A model generated the notes under the pieces. It worked only from the letters and a program-made list of their open reading frames with translations. It had not been told where the DNA came from and searched no databases. 38,158 nucleotides of DNA from Actinomycetes bacterium (GTDB taxonomy: Bacteria; Actinomycetota; Acidimicrobiia; Acidimicrobiales; RAAP-2). Positions 25,154 through 33,008 of the stretch are shown here, piece by piece (position 1 is the first letter of the stretch; the number at the start of each line of letters is the position of its first letter). Where the stretch lies: NCBI GenBank assembly GCA_021793395.1, contig JAJYSU010000018.1:1-38158 (forward strand), read 5' to 3'. The position numbers and the translations under genes are program-made.

Positions 25154-26248
25154 ATGTCGCACGTCGTAAGGAATCTCGCGGTATCCATTCGCGACGAGAC
25201 ATTGCAGGGTCGGCGAAGTTGGCCGGTCGTCTCGGAGTTGGCGCAGGCACTCGTGAGCGAGTTCCCTTCGGGATTCGATCTCGTGATCGTGGGGACGCAA
25301 GGTGAAAGAGTTCGGATCCTTGGTGGTGAGGCGTGTCGAGTGGGCGAGCGAGTTGCGACGCGCGCGACGACGTTGTACGACCTCGCGTCGCTGACCAAAG
25401 TGGTTGTCACCACCCCACTAGCTCTGTGGCTGCGTGATGGCGGTTCCTGGGATCTTGATGACTCGCTTCAACGTTGGGTTCCGGACTATCCCCATCCTCA
25501 GACCACGCTCCGGGAACTATTGACTCACACCTCGGGTCTTGCGGCGCATTTTCCGTTTTACCGGGACGCGAGCGGCGCGGTTGCGGTTCGCGAGGCGTTG
25601 ATGCGCGAGGTGGCTGTCGACATCAGTTCGCACGACGTCCTCTATAGCGACCTGAACTTCATGCTCTTGGGATGGGCGATAGAGAGTTGTGCGGGTACGT
25701 CCCTCGACCGACTCTTTCGGACCGTTATCGCTCGTCCCCTTTCCATGGTGACGGCGCGTTTTTGTCCGGCGCCTAGCCAACGTCGACGGACGGCCGCCAC
25801 CGAACTCGACGGGGATCAACGTACGAGCCCAGGCCTCGTGTGGGGGGAGGTTCACGACGGTAACGCTTTCGCTATGGGCGGTGTGAGCGGTCACGCGGGA
25901 CTTTTCGCGTCAGCCGGGGATTTGTCGCACTTCGTGACGTCGATGCTCACGACGACTGCAGCCTCGGTCTTGAAGGCGTCAACGGTGCGTGAGATGGCTC
26001 GCGTCGCCGCAGGTCACGCACCGGAGATGAGGGGGCTGGGGTGGCGTGTGGAGCCCACGCAGTGGGGTGACTGGCCGACCGGCACGTTCTTTCATACGGG
26101 CTTCACCGGCACATCAATACTGGTGGCTCCGACGCTGGGCGTCGGGGTCATTCTGCTCACCAACGCTATCCACCCGGTGCGCCAGATGGATCGTCAGGCG
26201 GCGTTTCGAGCCGACGTTCATCGACGCGTATTGGAGGCCGTGACGTGA
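25154..26248 (+). CDS. AmiE-like S12 serine hydrolase (candidate cytoplasmic MurNAc-L-Ala amidase)
   Basis: This 364-residue protein has the class C beta-lactamase/S12 fold: S79-L-T-K82 in 'LYDLASLTKVVV', 'LYSDLNFMLLG' at the Y-x-N position (YSD form) and 'FHTGFTGTS' at the KTG position (HTG form). The same hallmarks occur in Bacillus YbbE/AmiE, encoded beside murQ and nagZ, which releases the peptide from MurNAc. No signal peptide is present, so it should act in the cytoplasm on imported muropeptides. ATG 25154 lies one base after the regulator stop; GTG 25145 is in frame upstream. Its stop overlaps the murQ–nagA GTG (GTGA). Amidase activity is inferred; a general esterase role is possible. 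Confidence 0.8.
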   Translation: MSHVVRNLAVSIRDETLQGRRSWPVVSELAQALVSEFPSGFDLVIVGTQGERVRILGGEACRVGERVATRATTLYDLASLTKVVVTTPLALWLRDGGSWDLDDSLQRWVPDYPHPQTTLRELLTHTSGLAAHFPFYRDASGAVAVREALMREVAVDISSHDVLYSDLNFMLLGWAIESCAGTSLDRLFRTVIARPLSMVTARFCPAPSQRRRTAATELDGDQRTSPGLVWGEVHDGNAFAMGGVSGHAGLFASAGDLSHFVTSMLTTTAASVLKASTVREMARVAAGHAPEMRGLGWRVEPTQWGDWPTGTFFHTGFTGTSILVAPTLGVGVILLTNAIHPVRQMDRQAAFRADVHRRVLEAVT

Positions 26249-28305
26249 GTGACGATCGCGGACTGTCGCTGGGCGAACTAGAGACCGAGCAGGTGCGCTC
26301 CAACGCCGTTGACTTAGACATGCTCAGCACGGTGGATCTGGTCGATCTGATGTGTAGTGACGTGGCCCGTATTCCGGACAAAGTTCGTGCCGCCGTGCCA
26401 TCAATCAGTCGCGTTGTTGAACTTGTGACCGCGCGACTTTCTCAGGGGGGGCGCTTACTTTACGTCGGTGCGGGGACCGCCGGGCGCCTCGGTATGCTCG
26501 ACGCCGCGGAGACGGGACCGACATTTAGCACCCCGCCTGGACAGATCAGTGCACTCCTCGCGGGTGGTGACTCCGCGTTCGTGACTCCTGTTGAGAACGC
26601 CGAAGATGATCGTGAGGCCGGGGGTGAGGCCGTCCGAGGTGCGCGAGTGACGTCGAGCGACATTGTGCTAGGGATCTCGGCGAGCGGGCGAACGCCATTT
26701 GTCGTGGGAGCTCTCAACGAAGCTCATCGCAGGGGGTCGGCAACAGTGGCACTGGCGTGTAACCGCGACACGGAGATTGGTCGACTTGGCGATATGGCCA
26801 TCGAGATTCCTGTGGGGCCGGAAGTCATCGCCGGGTCGACGAGGCTCAACGCGGGAACAGTGCAGAAGATCGTCCTCAACGTCATCTCGACAGCAGCAAT
26901 GGTGCAGATGGGAAAGACCTTCGGCAACGTGATGATTGACCTTCGCGCCACTAACGAGAAGCTGCGCGAGCGAGCGGTACGCATGGTGGCACTGGTTGCT
27001 CATTGCGAGACAGATCGGGCACGAGAGACATTGACGTCGTGCGGATGGCAGCCAAAGGTTGCGGTGTTGATGATCATGGCGCGCGTCGATGCGGTTCACG
27101 CGCAACGTGAACTCGAGAGGGTAAACGGACACTTGCGGGCTGCCCTCGACGAGATCGTCTTGACGTCGTCGCCAGGATCGTCGCGCGTCGCGCGCGGCGT
27201 GGTACGACGCCTGGGCGTCGCGGCCGCCCTCGTCGATGGTGAACTGGTCCGCGGCGACGTTGCCGTCGCTGACGGAGAGATCGTGGCCGTGGGCCTTTCG
27301 GGTCGGGGGCGAGGTACGGCAGTGCCAGGACTGGTCGATCTCCAAGTCAACGGGTACGACGGAGTGGATTTACTTGATGCCAGCGTCGACGACGTGGTCA
27401 CGATGGGTCGCTCGCTTTTGCGCGACGGCGTGGTTGCGTACCAACCTACGCTCATCACCAGTGACGAGGACGAGATTTTACGCGCCATTGGCGTGATTAA
27501 TCAGGCTCGGCAGTCCGCGGAGGGCGCACGCATTCTTGGCATCCACCTTGAAGGTCCTTTCCTGTCGCCGCATCAGTCCGGCACTCATCCGGAGTTGAAG
27601 TTGCGCATGCCCGACCTCGACCTCCTCGAGCGACTGCTCGCACCAGGGGGGGTGAGTACGGTAACCCTGGCTCCGGAGTTGCCCGGTGCCCGAGCTCTTA
27701 TCCGGGCCATCAGGGATAGGTGCGTCGTATCGCTCGGCCATAGTGCGGCGACGTCCCTCGAGGCTCAACTGGCTTTCGACGATGGTGCCAGGGCGGTGAC
27801 GCACCTCTTTAACGCGATGGAGCCGATGTCGGCTCGACAGCCAGGTCTCGCGGGTGTCGCGCTGACCGATCCTCGCGTTGGCGTTCACGTAATTGCGGAC
27901 GGACTGCACGTCGCCGACGAGATGCTTCAGCTCGCCTTCTCCACGGCGAAAGGACGCTGCTCTATCGTCACTGACGCGCTCGCCGCCGCGGGACTCGCCG
28001 ATGGGACGTACTCCTTGGGTGAGGTTGTGGTGCACGTGCAAGGCGGCGTGGCACGCCGTGGCGACGGCACGTTGGCGGGGGGTACGACGCCGTTGCGAGA
28101 CGGGCTGAGTCACCTGTCGCGGGTGGGGATTGATCAACGTGATGCGCTACGCGCCGTCACCTGGGTGCCGGCTCGAGAGATGGGCCACCCCGAACTCGCC
28201 TCCTTACGGCCTGGTTCACCGGCGACAGTGGCAATTGTCGACGAGTCGCTCTCGCTTGCATCGTTGTTGGTGAAGGGGCGCGACTATGAACTCGTATCGC
28301 GGTGA
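26245..28305 (+). CDS. murQ-nagA: Bifunctional MurNAc-6-P etherase (MurQ) – GlcNAc-6-P deacetylase (NagA) fusion
   Basis: This 686-residue chain joins two consecutive pathway enzymes. Residues about 1–305 are MurQ: 'VGAGTAGRLGMLDAAETGPTF' region (E89 in AAETGPT), 'ENAEDD' (E120 by spacing from E89) and 'GISASGRTPFV' of the SIS fold; it splits MurNAc-6-P into GlcNAc-6-P and D-lactate. Residues about 318–686 are NagA: 'PGLVDLQVNGYDGVD' (QxN form normal for NagA), E436 in 'HLEGPF', H499 in 'LGHSAAT', H520 in 'VTHLFNAM', and D577 in 'VTDALAAAG'. NagA then releases acetate to give GlcN-6-P. There is no stop or frameshift at the junction, which is short. GTG 26245 overlaps the upstream stop. Confidence 0.93.
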   Translation: MSDDRGLSLGELETEQVRSNAVDLDMLSTVDLVDLMCSDVARIPDKVRAAVPSISRVVELVTARLSQGGRLLYVGAGTAGRLGMLDAAETGPTFSTPPGQISALLAGGDSAFVTPVENAEDDREAGGEAVRGARVTSSDIVLGISASGRTPFVVGALNEAHRRGSATVALACNRDTEIGRLGDMAIEIPVGPEVIAGSTRLNAGTVQKIVLNVISTAAMVQMGKTFGNVMIDLRATNEKLRERAVRMVALVAHCETDRARETLTSCGWQPKVAVLMIMARVDAVHAQRELERVNGHLRAALDEIVLTSSPGSSRVARGVVRRLGVAAALVDGELVRGDVAVADGEIVAVGLSGRGRGTAVPGLVDLQVNGYDGVDLLDASVDDVVTMGRSLLRDGVVAYQPTLITSDEDEILRAIGVINQARQSAEGARILGIHLEGPFLSPHQSGTHPELKLRMPDLDLLERLLAPGGVSTVTLAPELPGARALIRAIRDRCVVSLGHSAATSLEAQLAFDDGARAVTHLFNAMEPMSARQPGLAGVALTDPRVGVHVIADGLHVADEMLQLAFSTAKGRCSIVTDALAAAGLADGTYSLGEVVVHVQGGVARRGDGTLAGGTTPLRDGLSHLSRVGIDQRDALRAVTWVPAREMGHPELASLRPGSPATVAIVDESLSLASLLVKGRDYELVSR

Positions 28306-28359
28306 GAGCCAGGACGGTGGGGTGGGGAGGTACGGGGTGCTGCGTCGCACGGGTGGGTG

Positions 28360-28374
28360 CCCCGCTGTGCGGGG
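28360..28374 (+). promoter_or_regulatory. Small hairpin covering the nagB-II ribosome-binding site
   Basis: CCCCGC-TGT-GCGGGG forms a six-pair GC stem just before the deaminase gene. Its 3' arm includes most of the G-run (28371–28376) that serves as Shine–Dalgarno for GTG 28384, so it may reduce initiation. It is short and could be chance in GC-rich DNA. Confidence 0.45.
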
Positions 28375-28383
28375 GGTGATGAC

Positions 28384-29409
28384 GTGACGAGTGTCTTTGA
28401 AGATGAGATTCGATCCCAAGGACGTCTGCTGGCGAATCGGGAGGACGGGGGACGTCGCGATGCCATCATGGCCGCACGCTCGTGGGAGGGAATCACGCAC
28501 GTGGTGGTCGCGGGTCGTGGCTCTTCGGATCATGCCGCAGTCTTCTTCCAATACCTCGCGGGGCGCGAAGTGGGTTTGCTGGTCGCACTCGCCACTCCGT
28601 CTCTCTACGCGGGCGAGCGGTCAATCGATCTGCGAGGTGCGGGAGTTCTGGCGATCTCTCAGTCGGGCCGCTCGCCGGGCCTGGTCGAACTCGTCGATCA
28701 GGCTAACGCTCAGGGGCGTCCAACGGTGGTGATGACCAACTCGCTTGACTCACCACTCGCTCAGTCGAGCAGTTTCGTGATTGACCTCGCCGTAGGGCCG
28801 GAGCGGGCAGTAGCGTCGACGAAGACCTTCGCCGCGACGTGGCATTCGGTCATCCAACTTGTGGGTGAATTACGTCAGCGTCCCTTCGATGGGGACGTGC
28901 GACTAGCTCCCGTTATTGACCAGGTGGCCGAGTGGGCGACCGCGACTACCTGGCCCCTAGCGGCACTTGATGCACCGCGGGGAATCACGGTCATTGGTCG
29001 TGGTGTTGGATACTCCGTGGCACGAGAGATTGCGCTCAAGATCCGTGAAGTAGCGGGAATCAGGGCCGAATCTTTCTCGGTTGCCGACTATCTCCACGGT
29101 CCATTGGGCGCGGAGGGCGATGGCGCCACGCTCGTCGTGGTGATGACATCCGATTTGTCGCACGAGTTGGCTGTCCACGTTGTTGACGCGGCTCGACGGA
29201 CGGGAATGACGACTATCGCCCTTCGTGGTGGGGACTCGGTACCCGTCGGAGCGCACGACGACGTTGAAGTACCGGTGCGGGGCCCGGACTGGCTGGAGGG
29301 CCTGGCGCACGTTGTCGTTGGTCAGGTTCTCGCTCTGCGCCTCGGAGAACGCCGCCAACGTGTGATCGATTCACCACCGGGACTTACGAAAGTGACTCTT
29401 ACGGCCTAG
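28384..29409 (+). CDS. SIS-domain glucosamine-6-phosphate deaminase, NagB-II type (GlmS-like isomerase half)
   Basis: This 341-residue protein has two SIS domains and no glutaminase domain, like NagB-II and AgaS. First SIS: 'VVAGRGSSDHAAVFFQYLA', 'ISQSGRSPGLVELV' and 'VASTKTFAATW'. Second SIS: 'IGRGVGYSVAREIALKIREV' and 'AESFSVADYLHGP', the GlmS-type substrate loop. It would convert GlcN-6-P to Fru-6-P and ammonia, the last step after MurQ and NagA. GTG 28384 has a GGGGGG run 7 bases upstream. It closes the rightward operon, 78 bases after murQ–nagA. A related keto/aldose isomerase specificity cannot be excluded, but context favours GlcN-6-P. Confidence 0.87.
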   Translation: MTSVFEDEIRSQGRLLANREDGGRRDAIMAARSWEGITHVVVAGRGSSDHAAVFFQYLAGREVGLLVALATPSLYAGERSIDLRGAGVLAISQSGRSPGLVELVDQANAQGRPTVVMTNSLDSPLAQSSSFVIDLAVGPERAVASTKTFAATWHSVIQLVGELRQRPFDGDVRLAPVIDQVAEWATATTWPLAALDAPRGITVIGRGVGYSVAREIALKIREVAGIRAESFSVADYLHGPLGAEGDGATLVVVMTSDLSHELAVHVVDAARRTGMTTIALRGGDSVPVGAHDDVEVPVRGPDWLEGLAHVVVGQVLALRLGERRQRVIDSPPGLTKVTLTA

Positions 29410-29424
29410 ACCTACGCGAGGAGG

Positions 29425-29446
29425 TACCGCGAGAACCCGCGCGGTA
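29425..29446 (+). terminator. Possible terminator hairpin of the recycling operon
   Basis: TACCGCG (29425–29431) pairs with CGCGGTA (29440–29446) across an 8-base loop, 16 bases after the nagB-II stop. The stem is short and no T-run follows, so this is tentative. Confidence 0.4.
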
Positions 29447-29535
29447 GTGACTGATGGTGGTGGCAAGGATTGAGCGACGTCGACGTGTACGGTGGCAGTT
29501 ACGGGCACGCGGAGTTCGAGAAGGACGGAGGCACC

Positions 29536-29715
29536 ATGAAGAGCACGAAGATGGTCCTAGGAGTCGTGGGTGTCATCGTGCTTATTTTGTTGGTCTTGTC
29601 AGTCATCGGGTGGATCATTTCGACCCTGCGCGTCATTGTGTACGTGGCGGTGTTGGCCGTGATTATTGTGGGCGCCTGGCGCCTGGCGCACCGCCGACCT
29701 CACGCGCACCAGTAA
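29536..29715 (+). CDS. Small hydrophobic membrane protein
   Basis: This 59-residue protein is almost entirely hydrophobic between residues 7 and 47, with a Lys-containing N-terminus and a basic His/Arg-rich tail (LAHRRPHAHQ). It could form two short spans separated near 'ISTLRV'. ATG 29536 has GGAGG (29527–29531) four bases upstream, which makes translation credible. I do not recognise a family. Its stop codon overlaps the probable -10 of the following tRNA gene. Confidence 0.65.
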   Translation: MKSTKMVLGVVGVIVLILLVLSVIGWIISTLRVIVYVAVLAVIIVGAWRLAHRRPHAHQ

Positions 29716-29718
29716 GAT
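29713..29718 (+). promoter_or_regulatory. -10 element of tRNA-Cys
   Basis: TAAGAT lies ten bases before the mature tRNA 5' end and overlaps the stop codon of the small membrane protein. No clear -35 is seen. Confidence 0.45.
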
Positions 29719-29728
29719 CACTTCTTCT

Positions 29729-29802
29729 GGCGGCGTGGCCGAGTGGTTAGGCAGGGGCCTGCAAAGCCCCGTACTCCGGTTCGAATCCGGACGCCGCCTC
29801 CA
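29729..29802 (+). tRNA. tRNA-Cys (anticodon GCA)
   Basis: A full cloverleaf can be drawn: acceptor GGCGGCG (29729–29735) with CGCCGCC (29792–29798), D arm GCC/GGC, anticodon stem GGGGC/GCCCC with loop CTGCAAA and anticodon GCA (29761–29763), and T arm TCCGG-TTCGAAT-CCGGA. The discriminator is T (U) and CCA is encoded (29800–29802). U at the discriminator position is the known identity base of tRNA-Cys. Confidence 0.97.
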
Positions 29803-30043
29803 GGGTGTGGCGACCGGGTGACGACCGCGGTGTGTCGAGGGTGTCACGGCCGTGCGTGGCCACCTCGCCGGCGGACGTCGCGTACGGGCAGGCTGGGGCG
29901 ACAGTGAGCCGGACACCGCGAGGTGGCGCGCAAGGGCTACCGAGGAGTAGGGGGAATGGTGAGGTGCAGGCAACGTGTCTGTCTCGGGTGTCGAGGCGCC
30001 GCGGTGGTAGAAGGACGCAGGAGTCGTGCCATACTGGATTTCC

Positions 30044-31885
30044 ATGGCCGATCCCACCACTCTCGGACAGTCCTCTTCCGACGACGAGTTCGACCTGCGA
30101 TTCTTTGGCGAGGGCTTTCCGGCAGGACTGCCAGCGTTTACGGAGGACGTTGAGCCGCACCTGCGCAATCGGCGTCACGTGAACAGTCCGACTCAGTTGC
30201 TTGAGCTGCAGACGCTGATGGAGTTCAAGGCGACCCACGGGCGCTGGCACATCGCGCGTGACCTCGTCGGTATGGTGCGCCGCGGTCATGGTACGGAGTT
30301 GGACGAGTCGTATCAGGACAAGCTGCACCGTGAGACGAAACGGGGCAAGTCGGAGTCGTCGACCTACGGAACGGCGACCGTGCGCGGTCGTCCCGTTGTT
30401 CTCTACGCGATGAACTGGGACTTCTTCGCCGGCTCGCTCGGCGTCGTCTCGGGCGAGAAGTTTCAAGCGGCGGCGGATCTGGCGGTGGCCAAGAGGCTGC
30501 CGTTCGTCACCGTGTACGCCTCCAGCGGCGTGCGTCAGCACGAGAATTTCGCGGGCCTGACCCAGATGACCCGAATGGTCGAGGCGATTCGCTTCTACAA
30601 GGAGAAGGTCAACCTTCCCCAGGTCGCCGTGTTGCTCGGCAATGTCTGGGGTGGCGTCTCGGCGAGTGCGGTGCCCAACGCCGATCTCATCATTGCGACG
30701 TCGGGAACCAACTTTGGCTTCGCGGGCCCGAACGTGATCGAGGCCTTCGAAGGAGCGAGTGTCCCCGTGGACTCTCAGAGCGCGGAAGCCAATCTCCTGG
30801 ATCGCAACATCGACGTCGTTCTGCCCGACGTCGATGAAGTGGTCTGGTACCTTGGCGAGTTGCTCGCGGCGACGGCGCGTCCGCCTAAGGGCCAGGAGCT
30901 GACCGCGGAGACGCTGCCCGTGATTCGTAACGTGAGTGTGGAGGGGCAGCGGCGCGTCTTCACCTTCGGGCCCGACGGCATCCACGGCCCGCGCTTCTCT
31001 GAGGTGACCGGATCGCGTGCCGCCGAGCCGTCGCCGTCACGGGTCGAACGCACCACGGACCTCGCCGACGCGCTCATGAATCAGTACCAGGACCTCATGT
31101 CCGACGCTAACCGGCTCGACCTTGAGTTCATTATCCGCTACGGATTCACCGACGCCATTGCCGTGTACAACAGCATCCACGAGGGTGACGTGCGTCGTTA
31201 CCCCGCGATCGTGGGGGCCTTCGCCAGAGTGAAGGAGCAACCCTTCGTCGTCGTGGGCACTCAGCCCTCGTACCAGCGATTGGGAGAGCACGTCATCAAA
31301 CGGCCGGCCAACCCCGGCCCCGAGGACTTCGCCTTCATGGAGCGCATCCTGGATATGGGCGAGCGCCTCGGGCTGCCCGCACTGTTCGTCACTGACACGC
31401 TGGGCGCCAAGCCAACTCTCGAAAGTGAGCGGCGGGGTCAGTCACGCGCGATCGCGCAGTCGATTTTGAGTGGGATCAGTTATCGACACCCTGTCCTGTC
31501 ACTCGTGACCGGAGCGTTAGGCAGCGGTGGAGGGCTCGCGACGACGCCGATGGCGGATCACGTCATGATGCTGGAGAAGGCCATGGCCTACGTGGCGGAG
31601 CCGCGATCCGCCGCGTCGATTCTCTACCGCACGGCGAATCCGACGCGTGAGCAGATTCGTACCACGCTCGCCACCATGCGCTCGACGGCCAAGGATCAGC
31701 TCGAGTTGGGTCTTATCGATGAGGTGATCCCCGAGGACGTCAACCCCTTCACCACCGTGGAGAGCGTGAGTCGGTCGATTATGAAGGCCTACCTCGAACT
31801 CGCCGGGCTCTCGGATCGTCGTTTGGCGGCACGGCGACGAGAGCGGATCCGCGCCCTGCGGGCCTTTGAGATCATTCAGGAGTGA
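30044..31885 (+). CDS. Fused AccD/AccA-like acyl-CoA carboxyltransferase
   Basis: This 613-residue protein has an AccD-like half ('GTNFGFAGPNVIEAFE', compare the GxIGFAGPRVIE motif) followed by an AccA-like half ('ANPGPEDFAFMERILDMGER', 'FVTDTLGAK', 'GQSRAIAQSI', 'GALGSGGGLA'). It would transfer carboxylate from biotin to an acyl-CoA. It lacks the AccD zinc finger, and the usual DTPGAYPG and GEGGSGGAL loops read DTLGAKPT and GALGSGGGL, so its substrate may differ from acetyl-CoA. ATG 30044 is preferred: CATACT ends 8 bases before it, fitting a leaderless mRNA; GTG 30026 is an alternative. No biotin carboxylase or carrier protein is in the window. Confidence 0.78.
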   Translation: MADPTTLGQSSSDDEFDLRFFGEGFPAGLPAFTEDVEPHLRNRRHVNSPTQLLELQTLMEFKATHGRWHIARDLVGMVRRGHGTELDESYQDKLHRETKRGKSESSTYGTATVRGRPVVLYAMNWDFFAGSLGVVSGEKFQAAADLAVAKRLPFVTVYASSGVRQHENFAGLTQMTRMVEAIRFYKEKVNLPQVAVLLGNVWGGVSASAVPNADLIIATSGTNFGFAGPNVIEAFEGASVPVDSQSAEANLLDRNIDVVLPDVDEVVWYLGELLAATARPPKGQELTAETLPVIRNVSVEGQRRVFTFGPDGIHGPRFSEVTGSRAAEPSPSRVERTTDLADALMNQYQDLMSDANRLDLEFIIRYGFTDAIAVYNSIHEGDVRRYPAIVGAFARVKEQPFVVVGTQPSYQRLGEHVIKRPANPGPEDFAFMERILDMGERLGLPALFVTDTLGAKPTLESERRGQSRAIAQSILSGISYRHPVLSLVTGALGSGGGLATTPMADHVMMLEKAMAYVAEPRSAASILYRTANPTREQIRTTLATMRSTAKDQLELGLIDEVIPEDVNPFTTVESVSRSIMKAYLELAGLSDRRLAARRRERIRALRAFEIIQE

Positions 31886-31907
31886 GCCTACGCCCGCCTA
31901 GGGTGGG

Positions 31908-32951
31908 GTGATCGGAAACACGGCGACGCGACGATTGAGCGCCAGGGTGCGACGAGCCGCCACGGTCATTGTGGCCGGCGTGACGCTCTACGTGGTGTTA
32001 CCCGCCACCATTCATGTGGTGTCGGCGTGGCCTCGTCTGGCGAGCCTGCAACTATGGTGGCTGGCGATCGCCATCGCGTCGCAGGTGGTGAGCTTCACCT
32101 GCACGCTCGCTCTGTTGCGCGTCGTGCTGCATCGGCCTAGTTGGTTCGCGGTGGTGACCGCCGGCTTGGCGGGCAATGCCGTGACCAATACGCTGCCCGG
32201 CGGCGACGCCGTCGGAGCGGGCGTGCAGTATCGCATGCTCTCGCGCGCTGGTGTGCGGCCCGAGGAGGCGGCGGGTGGTCTCGCGGCGTCGGCCATCATC
32301 GGCGTCGCGGGCCTGTTCATCCTGCCGGTATTCGCGCTGCCCGCTATCGCGGGGGGCAGCGTGAACTCGGGCCTCGAGCACGCCGCGATCCTTGGGCTCG
32401 TGGGTTTCGTGCTGATCGTGGCGTTGAGCGTGGTGCTGTTCGCGAGCGACCGGGCGCTCTCGCTCCTCGCGCGCGTGATCTGGTGGCTGGTTCACCTGGT
32501 TCGCCGCCACGTGTCACGTAGTGACGTCGTCGCTCGGTCGTTGGCGCAGCGTGACGAGTTGCGATCGGACCTCGGCCGTAGCTGGTGGCGAGCCGTACTG
32601 CTGGTGGGAGGGCGGATCGGTTTTGACTACGGCAGCCTTCTGGCGGCGTTACGCGCGACGGGCGATCGGGCCAATCCGTCGCTGGTACTGCTCGCCTACG
32701 CGGCCACGGCCGTTATTGCTCTCGTACCCCTGACCCCCGGCGGGCTCGGGATTGTTGAGGCAAGCCTGAGTGGGTTGCTGGTTCTCGCGGGAGTACCCGC
32801 GGCTCGCGCGGTGCTCGCCACCCTGGCCTACCGCGTGGGCTCGTACTGGTTGCCCATCGGGGCGGGGGGTGCGGCCTACGCCACCTTTCGCCGACGTTAC
32901 GGCCCCGTGGGCGAGGAGTCCGCGTCGAACGACGCGACGCCGTCGACGTAA
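31908..32951 (+). CDS. YbhN/lysylphosphatidylglycerol-synthase-type multi-span membrane protein
   Basis: This 347-residue integral membrane protein has about 6–8 predicted spans and the family motifs 'LPGGDAVGAGVQYRML' near the middle and 'LTPGGLGIVEASLSGLL' near the C-terminus. It has only the membrane (flippase-like) part; the C-terminal aminoacyl-transferase domain of MprF is absent. Such proteins are associated with lipid handling. GTG 31908 is chosen from position (22 bases after the accDA-like stop); no good ribosome site exists and later GTG codons are possible. Confidence 0.82.
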   Translation: MIGNTATRRLSARVRRAATVIVAGVTLYVVLPATIHVVSAWPRLASLQLWWLAIAIASQVVSFTCTLALLRVVLHRPSWFAVVTAGLAGNAVTNTLPGGDAVGAGVQYRMLSRAGVRPEEAAGGLAASAIIGVAGLFILPVFALPAIAGGSVNSGLEHAAILGLVGFVLIVALSVVLFASDRALSLLARVIWWLVHLVRRHVSRSDVVARSLAQRDELRSDLGRSWWRAVLLVGGRIGFDYGSLLAALRATGDRANPSLVLLAYAATAVIALVPLTPGGLGIVEASLSGLLVLAGVPAARAVLATLAYRVGSYWLPIGAGGAAYATFRRRYGPVGEESASNDATPST

Positions 32952-33008
32952 CGGGCCGTGCGCCACGTCAGCGATAGCGTGAGCGCTCGGGGGAGGGGTG
33001 AGCCGGTC

